DNA of 64,000 nucleotides from Magnaporthiopsis rhizophila (Eukaryota; Ascomycota; Sordariomycetes; Magnaporthales; Magnaporthaceae): NCBI GenBank assembly GCA_003049465.1, contig PYSS01000008.1, positions 372,001 through 436,000 of the forward strand. The letters run 5' to 3'. Positions 43,801-56,049 of this stretch are shown here, piece by piece (position 1 is the first letter of the stretch; every line of letters begins with the position of its first letter). The notes beneath the pieces were generated by a model, which saw only the letters and a program-made list of their open reading frames with translations, was not told where the DNA came from and did no database searches. Made by a program: the position numbers and the translations under genes.

Positions 43801-46800
43801 GGCGGTCGAAAGCATGCTCCAACCAGCCGGCGGCTTCAAAACAGGCGTGAACGCGCTGGTAGAGCTCGGTCCCCATTCGGCGCTGCAAGGACCGATCAAG
43901 CAGATCCTCAAGGCCGTCGGCGGGCCCGCGGCCAAGACGACGTACGACTCGGCTCTGATCCGCAAGAGGAATGCTATCGACACAGCACTGGAGCTTGCCG
44001 GCTCCCTTTTCACCAAGGGTGTCAACCTAGACCTTGGTGCCGTGAACTTCCCCAAGCCCGGCATACCCCCGGTCCTGCAGACAGACATGCCCCGATATCC
44101 GTGGAACTACCAGAACAAGTACTGGCAAGAGTCCCGGATGACTGCGAGGCATAAGCAGCGATCGCAGCCGAGAAGCGACATCCTCGGTGTGGAGGCCATA
44201 TATTCCAACGACCTCGAGCCCACCTGGCGGAATATTATCCGCCTCGATGACCTTCCTTGGCTTCGGCAGCATAAGATCCAGTCGCTCGTCATGTATCCCA
44301 TGTCAGCTTTTATAGTCATGGCTCTCGAGGCTGCTTCTCAGAGAGCGGCCTCGAAGGGCCGGCGCATTAACGGCTTCGAGGTGAGAGACGTCACCATCGT
44401 GAAGCCGCTCATCGTCCAGGAGGATGATATCGAGGTCACGACCACACTCCGCCCTCACCAAGAAAGCACACTGGTGTCTTCGGACGTTTGGGATGAGTTC
44501 CGGATATGCTCTTATTCGCATAGCGTTGGTTGGGCAGAGCACTGCGTCGGGCTGGTCGCCACGCGGGCCCACGACACCAACGACGTGGATGCGGCCAGGC
44601 AGCGCTCGGACTCTGAGGTGATGCTTCGTATAGCGGCATCTGCCGTCCAGGGCTCAGATCCCGTGGGAGTCGGCGCCGAGCAGATGTACGACGCGATGGC
44701 AGAAGCCGGAGTGGCTTTTGGGCCTGCTTTCCAGGGCCTGAAAGACTGCGAGGCCAGCAGCACACACGCGACGGCCAAGATTCATGTGGACGATTTGAGC
44801 AAGGAGATGCCCAGCGAGTATCTTGCCTCGCCGCTCATCCACCCTTGCGTCATCGAGTCGCTGATCGGCATGTACTGGCCGGTGCTCTCGTCAGGACATT
44901 CCAAAATTGCCACTGTGTATCTGCCGTCCGTGGTCTCCAGGGTGTTCATATCCACAGAAGCCATCGAGGTGTCCAACGCTGCCGGGCGCTCTTTCAGAGC
45001 ATACTGCAGCGTAGACTTTGGCCAGGGTGCTTCCAAACCCGCTCGGGTCACCACAATGGCGGCGCCCAGTGACCACGAAACAGAGCCTCTCATCGTCCTC
45101 GAAGGTCTCGTCGTGGCTCCGATCCTGGAGGGTGAAACGCAGGTGGAGGCCGACGTTCCCCGAGAGCTTTGCTACAAGCTAGAGTGGGAGCCATGGCCGG
45201 AACCAGCGCATGGCCCCAGCGAGGAACCCAACGGCGCGCCGATGAACAGTGAACCGAGCCCGGAACCATTCCGCTCTTTGCCAGTCGTCATTGTCCACAA
45301 TGACTCGGTATTGCAGAGGTGTGTGGCGGAGGAGTTGGCGGCGGCCATGGAACAGCTGGTTGGGACACCGCCGGACATGGGGCAACTGTCAGCGGTCGAA
45401 CCTGAGGGAAAGATCCTCGTATTTCTCTCCGAGCTAGACACGACCCTCCTCTCCACGCTCTCGGCAAGCCAATTCGAACTTCTTCAAAGAGCCTTGACGA
45501 AAGCCGAGGGGTGCCTCTGGGTCGTCCGTGGTGCATACGCCAGCTCGACAAGCCCGGAAGCAAACATGGTCATCGGCCTGAGCAGATCTATCCGGTCAGA
45601 GACAGGGATGAGATTTGCCACCCTGGATCTCAACGGCCAAAAACCACTCGCGGAAGAGCGGATTTCCGGTGCCGTCATGCGCGTTTTCAGGGAAGTCTTC
45701 CGGCCAGACGCAACCAGCACTTCCGAGCTTGAATTCATGGAGAGAGAGGGAGCATTCTTTACTCCAAGGATTATCAACGACGACGAGATGAACGCATTCG
45801 TTAAGCAGCAGACGAACCCGTCAGCGCTGGAGGATGCACCGTTTGCCGGCGATGGTCGGCAACTCCGGCTTTCCATCAAAACACCCGGAGCTCTGGAGAC
45901 ACTCCATTTTGTCGACGATCCTGTGGCTGGCGGGCCACTCACAGGCGACCAGATCGAGATCGACATCCGCGCGATGGGGATGAGTTTCCGCGACGTCATG
46001 GCCGCCAGGGGCCAGACTGGTGACGATCCTGGCTACGAGGTCAGCGGTGTGATTGCCTCGGTTGGACCCGAGGCTGCTGGCCTCGTGGTTGGTGATCGTG
46101 TAGCTGCCTTGGTCCAGGGAGGCTACGCCTCCAAAGTGCGCACGCCCGTCAGGAATGTCTTCAAGATGCCGGCAGCGATGACCTTTGAAGCAGCTGCCAC
46201 GCTGCCGTTGGCGTACTGCACAGCGTACTACAGCCTCTTTGAGCTCGGGAGACTCGAGCAAGGGGAGAGCGTGTTGATCCATTCGGCGGCTGGACCTGTG
46301 GGACAGGCCGCCATTGTCTTGGCTCAAACAGCACAGGCCACAATCTTCGCCACGGTTGGGACAGCCGAGAAAAAGGCGCTCATTATGGAGAAGTATGGAA
46401 TTCCCGAGGAACACATCTTCTACAGTCGTAGGACTGCGTTCGGAAACGCAGTTCGCCAAGCAACGGACGGGAAAGGGATCGATATGGTGTTGAACTCGGC
46501 AACAGGAGATACGCTCCGGGAGTCATGGGAGTGTCTGAACGAGTTCGGCAGATTCATCGATATCGGAAGAAGAGGCGGGCCCTCAAAGACGAGGTTGGAG
46601 ATGACCAGCGCGAGCAAAAACTCGAGCTTCATCTCGCTCGACCTTTTCGCAGTTGCTGCCGAGAAGCCAAGGGTGATTGAGCGTGTGATCCGCAAAGTCT
46701 CGCGTCTGCTCGACTTGGGGGAGATCCGCCCGTTGACTCCCGTTACAGTGTTTGGCATTTCCGAGGTCGAGACAGCACTGAAAAAGATGCAAAGCGCGAG

Positions 46801-48115
46801 ACTGGCCGGGAAGCTTGTGGTGGTGCCCCAGTCGGGTGAAGTCGTCAAGGTACGTTTGTTGTCCTGTCTCCTATACCGCGCAGTTTTAGCTGACAAAAAA
46901 CACCGGCCAGGCAACCCGATCCCGACGGGCAAACAGACTGCTTCGCGCAGATGCCACATATATCCTCGTTGGAGGTACTGGCGGTCTCGGCCGAAGCATG
47001 GCAAGATGGATGGTGGGCAACGGAGCCCGCCACATCGCCCTTGTGTCTCGAAGCGGCTCGACCGGAGGCAAGGTGCAAGAGTTGAGGGAAGAGCTCGAGA
47101 AGTCGGGGGCAGAGATCGTAGTGCACAAATGCAACGTGGTCAACCGAGATGAGGTCGACGATCTGCTCACGAACAGGCTGAAGAGCATGCCTGCTGTGCG
47201 TGGCGTCGTCCACGGAACCATGGTTCTTCATGTAAGTGACCGCAGTCGTCTCGACAAAGAGGAGCATCGCTAACAAGAGCCTGTATACAGGATGTGCTGT
47301 TCGAGAAGATGACGTGGGAGGAGTATGTCAAGGTCATCGAAGGGAAAGTTCAAGGCGCCTGGAACTTCCATCACGCCCTCGCCGACCAGACGCTCGACTT
47401 CTTCGTCGCCATCTCGTCGGCTGCTGGGGCGGTCGGCAACAGAGGCCAGGCAGCATATGCAGCAGCCAACTGCTTCTTGAACGCCTTTGTTCAGCACCGA
47501 CTGTCGTTGGGGCTTCCCGCTTCGTCGCTCGACTTGACAATGGTGTCCGACGCGGGCTATTTGGCAGAGGATGCCGAGAGGCTCGCCGAGGTGGCCAGGA
47601 ACCTTGGAAGTGACAGCATCTACGAGTCCGAGGTGCTGGCGTTACTTGGGGCGGCCATCGAGGGCCGACTCGCCTCTACGTGCAACAACCACACCATCAC
47701 CGGTATGCGTATTACGCCGGTAATGCAGCCTTTCTGGACCTCGGATGCCAAGTTTAAGCACCTGCGCTTGGCCATGGAGGCTCAAGCAGCACAGAGAGAA
47801 GGCGGCAGCAGCGGCGCCGTCTCGTTTGGTGTTGCAGCCAAAGCGGCGCAGTCGCTCGAGGAAGCCGAAGCCGCGGTTTGCAGAGGCTTGGTGGACAAGA
47901 TCTCGACCGTTTTGATGCTCGAACCCAAGGACATGGATGTCACTCGGTCTCTGTCGCACTATCCGCTGGACTCCCTGGTGGGCATCGAGATCCGGAACTT
48001 TATCGCCAGGGAATTCGAAGCGAATATGCAGGTGATGGAGCTGCTGTCGAGCGGGTCGATCCAGGCGTTGGCCAAGGCAGTGTGCGCGAAGAGCAAGTTG
48101 ATCTCTTTCACTTGA
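40811..48115 (+). CDS. Highly reducing type I polyketide synthase (KS-AT-DH-ER-KR-ACP)
   Basis: Six exons, 40811-41645, 41725-41935, 42008-42213, 42294-46849, 46911-47231 and 47291-48115, join in phase to 2317 residues. After an Asn/Gly-rich leader of about 130 residues come: KS (DPIAIVGMSCRMPG; DTACSSS with Cys near 305; VEAHGTGTKVGDP; NIGHLEG), AT from about 660 (FTGQGAQW, GHSSGEIGAAYAAG, VAYHSHHM), DH from about 1040, and ER at about 1613-1930 (GYEVSGVI, VLIHSAAGPVGQAA). KR follows at about 1950-2130 (ILVGGTGGLG, GQAAYAAAN), then ACP (YPLDSLVG, Ser near 2268). No methyltransferase domain was found, and the chain ends at the ACP with no thioesterase or reductase. The DH motifs are atypical (LRQHKIQSLVMYP; HPCVIESLIGM). 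The expected product is a reduced linear chain; its identity is unknown. Confidence 0.95.
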
Positions 48116-49338
48116 GGGAAGTCTCAGGGCTGGATAGGATGTGCGTCTTGCGCTGGGCGTTCAGCAAGCAGATCTAACTTGGGCATGAGTATTGACGGTG
48201 TTTGCATAGTCGGCTCGAGCGATTCTAGATCTAAACCCTTGCGCCACGGCTGAGGGGATGGGGGTTGGATCCGCGAGGAGCAATGGTTTCTCGCATCGAC
48301 AACGATGCCATGGGAGCAATGTATACAAGGAAAGGGACAACAGAAGAATGAGGAGCAGGGGGGTTTCGGGATAGAATCATCCAAGGCTGGTAATAGAGTC
48401 TCTAGGCATGTGAGTGGCCTCTTGGGGCTCGATCGATGTTACGCATGGCGCCATTGGTGGCGAGGCTAGGCTAGGTCGAAACAGTGAACCAGAAAGTGGC
48501 AGAGAAAACTACCACGACATAGGAAACCGGGGTGGGTCAGGTTCGGATTGACTTGTGTGCAAAAAGCAGGTGTGAGACAGTGGAGGCTGGAATGAGGACT
48601 TGCTGCTGAACAAAGGGGCACCCAACGGCTTGGAGGTTGTGGGCTTCTCCGTCGGTCTTTATACGAGGAAGGAGCGAGGGTATAATCAGGTGACCCTAAG
48701 GCGACTGACTCAAGCTCTGGAACCCTTCTCCCTTGCCACTGAGGCTTGGATCTCGCGTGGCATGGACGTGAGACGACCGCTAGCCCCGGTGATACAAATG
48801 CCGCACCTCCAAACCGCCCCTTGCCCATGCTTTATCGTGGTAGGCAGAACGTACGGTAGAGAGTATTCGATAGGGAGGGAAACAGGTAGCTAGAAAAGAT
48901 GCAAATAAACAAATATCTTCAAAATCGAGGTCTTCCTCTCCCAGTTTTTGTCGAGGGTACTCACGGCTGCGATTTTACTTTTGTCCTGCACTGGCTCCTT
49001 CCTCCTTTCCACCTGTGCTGCTCCACTTCTTGGGCCCAAAAATACAAGAACGACCCATGCTGCACGCGTCAGAGCTTGTCTCAGCCACCAATCGATTCTT
49101 TTCTTAGGTTTCCATCCTATTTTTTTTTCCCCCAGCAGCCGGGAGCCACTTCGCATCCCACTCGCGGCCTTCGGGCAGACACAGGCTTCGTTGGCTTCCT
49201 CGCAACAACCTCATCGCCCGCTCGCTCGCGGGTAAACGGTCCTGAGGCTACTCGCAGACCCCGTTGAGATAGGGGCTAGCCAAGACCCAAGTCCTTTTGT
49301 TCCCCGTAAGTGAGCATCAAGGCGCGTAGCCTGACGCC
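48116..49338. other. Intergenic region between PKS and Trf4-like gene
   Basis: About 1.2 kb holding the PKS 3' flank and the promoter and leader of the nucleotidyltransferase gene. It is pyrimidine-rich from about 48930. No gene supported. Confidence 0.55.
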
Positions 49339-51736
49339 ATGTCGAGCTACCGACCGCAGCGCCCTTCGCAGCACCGCGGCAGCGGAGGCGGAGGCGGAGG
49401 CGCAGGTGGACGTGACAGTTACCATCCACGCGACGATGCCAGGCGCCGCCAGTACCGGCCTCAACCCAGTTCATACAATGACTACTACAACACGCGCAGC
49501 TCGCACCATCCCCCGCCGCCCGGATTCGACACCTTCCGCCCTCCCCAGGGAGACTTCACATTCCGCGCCGAGAAGCCGCCCGGAGTCCAAGACATTCGCT
49601 ACGATGGTCGTGATGCCACCGGCGGCGGCGGTAGCCACCGTCGCGATCGCAGAAACAACCGCCCGGACCATGGTCGCTGGGGCGGCGAGCGCCATGGAGG
49701 CGGCCAAGGCCGACCGTACCATAACTACCAGCCTGTGCGTCTAGCCGCTGACCGCCCGATCCTGAATACCACACTTGACTCCAACAAGGAGCTGTCGTTC
49801 AAGGAGAGCGCCAGTGGTGTCACGTACAGGGCGCTAGGCGACCTGTCCGATAGTGACGAGGCCGAGATGGACATCTCAGGCAACGAGCAGGAGGGTGGCT
49901 CGGTGAAGGCCAGTGCCCACGGCAGCAAGAAGCGCCGACTCGCCGCAGAAGATGCTTCTGGAAACAGTGTCCCCAAGTGGTCCAATCCGGATCCCTACAC
50001 GGCTGCTCCGCCGCCCGACATTTCACAGCAGAAGAAGAAGGACGTGGTCCATCTGATCCGTAAGGCTCGGGTGCAACCCACTGCGGGTCCCAAGCCTGCC
50101 GTCCCCCAGGAGAGTGCAGACTTTATCCCTTGTAACCTGGATGACAGTGACGGTGAGGACTTTGTGGCGCTTCCGCCTGATAACTCGCGTCGCGGCGGCC
50201 AGTTGGACGCGTCCCTGTTGTCAAATACCCCGCACACCCTGTCGCTGCCTGCCGCCCCAACCTCGAACCTGGGTCAGAAGACGCACGGCAAGTCGTCTGC
50301 GGCTGCCCTTCCAGGCCGTCCACTCTCCCTTCCCAGTCGCCCCCCTCCTCCGGCTGATCTGGGCAGTCGCAAGCGCACCCATGATGACGAGATCAAGGTG
50401 CCTGAGCACGCCAAACTCAAGAAACACACAACCAAGATGTCTCCAGGCTACGTCCTCCCGGAGTGGCTCCCCGTGAGCGGAAAGAACTCGTGCCCGTGGG
50501 TGACGACAGATCACTCCAGCCACCATTCCGTGGCCATCTGGTGAGTCCCCTGCCTCTTCCCAATTCCCGCCTGCCAGTCCGTCACGGTAGTCTCCACGGC
50601 CATGATGCCGGTCGCCCGAGGCCCGAGACTAACAAGCTTTTGGTTGGGTGTTCTGGGTAGGCTCCACAAAGAACTCGTAGACTTCTATGAGTATGTGAAG
50701 CCCAGGGACTTCGAGGACAAGCTCAGGCAGAGCTTGGTGGACGAGCTTGAGAAACAGGTCCGCAACACGTGGAAGGATTCCTCGGTTTACCCATTCGGCT
50801 CCTTCAAATCGGGTCTCTACCTGCCCACCGGCGACATGGATCTCGTGGTCTGCTCGGACAAATTCATGGGCAGTAGCATTGCTCAGTACAATCCCAGGAA
50901 GCACGTGTTCAACTTTGCCAGGTTCGTGGAGCGGCGAGGACTGGCTCACCACCACCACGTCGAGAAGATTCACAAGGCCAGGGTTCCGCTGGTCAAGTAT
51001 GTCGACGCGCGTACCGGTCTCAAGGTGGACATCTCGTTCGAGAACCTTGCGGGAATCGCCGCCATCAGGACATTCCTGAGCTGGAAGCAGGAGTTCCCTG
51101 CCATGCCAATCCTCGTGACGGTCATCAAACATTTCCTGGCCATGCGTGGCCTCAACGAGCCCGCTAATGGTGGCATCGGAGGCTTCTCCGTTATCTGTCT
51201 GGTGGTCAGCATGCTGCAGCTGATGCCCGAGGTGCAGAGCCGCTCGATGATCCCCGAGCAGCACCTTGGACAGCTTCTTCTCAGCTTCTTCGACTTGTAC
51301 GGAAACAAGTTCCAGTATCGGAGGATGGCCATCTCTCTGAGGCCGCCTCGATATGTGCCCAAGGTATGTTCAGAACCGCAGCATGCCAGCCAGGGAACCT
51401 CATGATGAGGATGCGAGAACTGATGCATCAACAACGCAACAGAATCAGGTTCAGACCTTTGCCTACAAGACCAGGGACAGGTTCTCCATCATCGACCCGA
51501 ACAATCCCGAGAACGACATCGCTGGCGGATCTTCGAACAGCAGCATGGTTCAGTTCGCCTTCTCGCAGGCGAGCGCACAGCTCCGCGATCGCATCGCCTT
51601 TCTAGCCCGCTCCCCTGTCAATGCACCTTTCTCCAGCGTGTTGGAGCCTATCTTCGCCGGCAACTACACCACGTTTGATGAACAGCGCCAGCATATGCGA
51701 GCCTTGTGGGATAGAGCCGACTTTGGACGCCAGTAG
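49339..51736 (+). CDS. Non-canonical poly(A) polymerase, Trf4/Cid14 type
   Basis: Exons 49339-50540, 50661-51363 and 51443-51736 give 732 residues. The first 370 residues are disordered, opening with Gly/Arg-rich RNA-binding-like sequence. The core starts at LHKELVDFYEYVKPRDFE. The nucleotidyltransferase signature YPFGSFKSGLYLPTGDMDLV places two catalytic Asp at about 459 and 461, with the third in LKVDISF near 524. The PAP-associated domain shows GLNEPANGGIGGFSVICLV and LGQLLLSFFDLYGNKFQY. Known of the family: Trf4/Air/Mtr4 (TRAMP) complexes add short poly(A) tails to aberrant nuclear RNAs and feed them to the exosome; S. pombe Cid14 also affects silencing. All catalytic residues are present. 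It is a housekeeping gene that probably bounds the PKS locus on this side. Confidence 0.94.
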
Positions 51737-53202
51737 CCGTCTGGGCCAGGTCCAACTCTCGTCCAGCCGTGATCGGGCCGGATCCATCTCACATCCCCTC
51801 TCTGCATTCTTGCATGGGGGTAGAGGCGGCAGGTCACACTGCTCGCGCCAGCTATTTTCTTTTTTTTCTTTTCTTTCTTTCTTTCCTTCTTTTTCTATTA
51901 CGCAGACATTCAGCTCTCGGGTTCCGGCGCGGCGTTCAGGAAGGGGGTGGTCAAAATGCTTTTTGCTATAGGACCACGATTACGGCGCCTTTCACGTTTC
52001 CAGGGCCCGTTAGCACGTCGGCCACGATACCACCGACGACAACATTCGATTTCCTTGCTTCAGTACCTTGACAGGTACCCCTTTAGAGCACATATGCTCA
52101 TTTTCCTTCAGTTTTCTGCTTGACGGGCGAAGCTTGCCTGTTGAGCCGTTGCATGTATCATAGCATGGGAGCATGGTCGTTTTCTCTGGCACGGATTTTT
52201 TCCGTGTCGGATACCCTCCCTCGCCCTTTACCTTATTTTCCACTCGCAAAAGTGGACGGTCGACATTCGCCTCTGGCCCCGAGTCGTCGTCTTCACCCCT
52301 TCGACCGTGGGGGACAACTTGATTTTACCGAATCGATCTCCGGATACTCTGGCTTTCTCCGCCTCTGCCGTGGCCTTGATGCCACGGCAAGGAAGGCGCA
52401 CAAATTTTTATTCGCATGGGCACGCTGGTGACTAACTTTGCACAGGGACTGAATGTATATCTTTTCTCGGGAAGCCAGGATTTCCCATCGTGGGTTTTGC
52501 TACACTGACCTGGGTGATGCCTAGGAACGCAACGGCAATGCGAGCGGAAAGAATGCAAGCTTTGTTGTTTGGCTTTTGGCCTGCACAAAGAGCCTTCGAC
52601 ACAACGTTCAAACACCAATTTCACGACAACGAGCATACACCCGTCTTCGGGCTGCTCGGAACTTTTTTTCCCATTGCTTGTCGCGCTTTATGCGTGGCAG
52701 CGAAGGGGATTGATGGAACCACGTCGCGAAGATGCTGTGTTGAAGAAGAGATTTTGCTTTTCCAGTTTTTTGTTTTTTTTATTTTCTCTCCCAGATCTGT
52801 TCTACTCGAGCGTCAGGACGATTAGGTGTCTTGCTCAATCGAAACCTGGATAGCCCAACTTGTCTTGCTCAGTTTGTGAGTGCACAGAAGCATGAGCAAA
52901 TTGATGTCTGCCAGGTGCTGCGGGGTACCTGTCTCTTGGGATGGGGAGCTGGCCTCCACTGTCGCGACAGAACTTGGGCAGGCCAACGAGTGGCGACAGC
53001 GCTCGTGGAATCTCGTTATCCCCAAACACCAACAGTACACGCACGTGCACGCAGTTTGCTCAGGCTCGGAAAAAAGAGAAATCTCGGACTCGAATCAAAG
53101 CTGGAAACGCAACGGCCCAAACGGTTGTGCCCTCTCACAAACCATCCTTGTTCGGGCTGTTTACCCCTCTTTTCATTGCCAAAGCTTAGCACAACATCTT
53201 GA
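51737..53202. other. Intergenic region, no supported gene
   Basis: About 1.5 kb between two plus-strand genes. The part to about 52100 is pyrimidine-rich and is likely the 3' flank of the Trf4-like gene. The rest should contain the sugar-porter promoter. Open frames up to 133 codons have no family features. Confidence 0.55.
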
Positions 53203-55353
53203 ATGTTCGCCTCCAGCGCCCGCCGGGCTTACCACCCGGTGCCCTCAGAAGAGGACGATGCAGCGCCCCAAGACGCTATAGCCCCCGCGCCGACGGCTCA
53301 AAGGGCTAGCATCTCAAAAGCCGCGTTGCGACTTCACCTGCTGTGCCTCTTTTTCGCCATCGGCTCTTCTGTCTGGGGGTTCGTCTGTTTATTCTCCCCC
53401 ACTAAGAAGAAGCCATCCGAGGCATTACCTAACCTAAACCCTGTCCTATCCCGCAGTTACAATGTCGGCGTCCTCTCTTCCATCATGGTGCACCCGGGCT
53501 TCGTCGCCACGGTCGGCGGCCTCGGCCCGAGCCGCAAGGGCGTCATCACGGCCGTCTACTACGTCGGGACCTGGACGTCGTACGTGTTCGTGTCCCGCGC
53601 CGCCAGCGACCTGCTGGGCCGCCGCTTCGCCGCTCTGTCCGGCGTCGTGGTCGCCTGCATGGGGACCGCGCTCCAGGCCTCGGCCGTCGGGCCCGCCGCT
53701 TTTCCCATGGTCGCGTGCGGCCGCATCGTGGCGGGCGTCGGCGTCGCCATCCTGAGCACCAGCGTGCCCCTGTACCAGAGGTTGGTTAGATCCTTTGTTG
53801 TTGCTCCTGGATCCCTGATTTGAGAACACCAGCTGATGCACAACCGCGTATCACCCCCAGCGAGATCTCGCCAGCCAAGGAGCGCGGCCGTTTCGTGGTC
53901 ATGAACCACGTCGGTTTCGTTGTTGGCCTTGCGAGCGGTTTCTGGTACGGGTCTCAAAGCCTCGCCAGCTCAGCCCACATAGCTAACCACCTCCCCTCCG
54001 AAACAGGGTCGGATATGCCATGACTTTCTGGGATAGCCCGTACGGCGCCGCGGCTGGATGGCGCTATTCGTTAGCAGTGCAGTTTATCCCTTCTGCAATC
54101 TTCGCCTTTGGCCTCCCGTTCCTCCCCGAGACGTCAGTAAATGGTCCCAAGTTTCAGGCCACCCCTTTTTGTTCCTCATCATTGCTCTCCCGGGCTGACC
54201 ACGTCAGATCAACAGGCCACGATGGCTCGTGGAACATGACAAGCTCAATCTTGCACGGCGCTCGCTCCATCATTTCCGTGAGGGATCATTCACCGACCGC
54301 GAGATATCCCACGAGTTCGACGCCATGGCAGCCTCGGTGGCCGAGTTTAGGGCTTCGGGCCTGACCTCGTGGCGCTGTCTCTTCACCGAGCCGTCGCTCT
54401 TCCGGAGGCTCTGGCGCGCCGCGCTGCTGCAGTTCATGGGCCAGATGTGCGGGGCGACAGCGATGAAATACTACCTGCCCACGCTCCTTGAGGTGCTCGG
54501 CCTCGACCACCGGGTCGCCCTCATGGCAGGCGGCATCGAAAGCACCCTCAAGATAGGGATGACCCTCCTGGATAGCATCCTGATAGACCGTATGGGCAGG
54601 CGTTTGACTCTGGCGGTCGGTGCCGGCGCCATGGCCTTTGCGATGCTGGTGAGTCCACATTAGTTCCAGCCCCTTCTCCAGGTCCCGGAATCTAACCTGA
54701 TGTTCTTATCTTCAGATAAACGGTGCCCTTCCCTTAATCTTCCCGGACAACACCAACCGTGCTGCCGACATCACCTGTGTGATTTTCATATTCATCTACG
54801 CGCTCGGCTATAGCATGGGCTTTGGTCCCGCCGCCTGGGTTTACGGCGCCGAGGTATGGATAGAGAGATTATCGCAACACACCTTGTTTCTAGATACCAT
54901 CCCACAAGCTGCGGCTAACTTCCCTTGACACCTTGTTGTAGGTCTTCCCTACTACCATTCGCGCTCGCGGACTCAACCTCGCTGCCTCCGGTGGCTCGGT
55001 CGGCTCCGTCCTCGTTGCCCAGATATGGCCAGTAGGCATCCACCGGATCGGAACCAAGATCTACTTCTTCTTCATGGTCGTCAACCTGATATGTGTCCCT
55101 GTAGGTTTCACCGAAGTGCAGACGCAGTCCAAAGCCGCATGCTAACGCAGACATTCTGGTTGCCCAGGTAATATATATGCTGTACCCTGAAACTAAGGGC
55201 CGTGCCCTCGAGGATATGGACGTCTTGTTCGGAAAGATCGGTGGGGTTTCCGCCAATGACCTCGAGCCAGAACGGCCCAGTGCGGCGGAGAGACGTCCAC
55301 GCCACAAACCGAGGACAGGGGCGGACGAGAACGCAAGACTTATCCAGCAATAG
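53203..55353 (+). CDS. MFS sugar porter (second copy type)
   Basis: Eight exons, 53203-53378, 53457-53780, 53861-53944, 54007-54132, 54216-54648, 54716-54853, 54942-55100 and 55168-55353, join in phase to 541 residues. Family signatures in order: YNVGVLSSIM after span 1, DLLGRRFAALSG (loop 2-3), GRIVAGVGVAILS, PLYQSEISPAKERGRFV, LPETPRWLVEHDKL, the central LIDRMGRRLTL, PAAWVYGAEVFPTTIRARG and YPETKGRALEDMDVLFG. Twelve spans are expected, at the plasma membrane, for proton-linked sugar uptake. It has far more introns than, and different motifs from, the porter at 7812-9859, so the two are not recent duplicates. The substrate is unknown. Confidence 0.93.
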
Positions 55354-56049
55354 GATTGTTCGGTCGACAGCCTCCAAATCAAAACTCAAATACATCACAA
55401 TCGCACATTTCGATGTCTTGGGTTAGCGCGCGGTTCCATCTTCCCATCAGAGAAGGTCGGCGTTAAGTCCCGCAGCAGTGAACCGAGCCTCACCCAATGA
55501 AAAATGGATATTCTTGGCGCACACACCCCGTATCGTACGGAAGCTCTCCATCTTGGCACCGTCAGGCAGAGACAGGCGAAAGCCAGGCTCCTCCACTCGA
55601 CATCCACACCTTGAAGTACGGCTGATCCTGGCCTCCCATTCCCCGAGATTGCGGCTGCATGCAAGGCCGGCCACCTGAGGCGTTGAAATAATCGGACACA
55701 AGCGGCGGTCTGTCATAAAACCCCGCATCACCCTCATGTCGCCAACGCCCTCCCCGGTGGAGACCACATTCACGAGGTGTGTCCTGTCAAAATTATGTAC
55801 AAAACGTGCGCGGCTGAAGGGCGCGCTGCGCCGCTCACACGTGCGCCCTTTTATCCACCCGAGGTGTCTGGGGTCACTCCCAGTATCACCAAGAAGAGCA
55901 CGCCGACTTGCCGCTCATTTTGGCAGAGACCCGTCGGCGTGATCTTCATAAAGTCGCGAGAGGTCTTCCTTTGTTGCTATTTGCCCGTAGTCTGTACCAT
56001 TGCCGCCTTTTGTTTTTTTTGTTTTTTTTTTTTCTCAACTGCCGCCAAC
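55354..56049. other. Intergenic region, no supported gene
   Basis: About 0.7 kb between two plus-strand genes. The end is a T-rich leader directly before the ATG at 56050. No other feature supported. Confidence 0.55.

Noticed and set aside
7812..55353. The two MFS sugar porters as a recent duplication
   Set aside because: Intron positions and most motif sequences differ, so they are separate members of the family.
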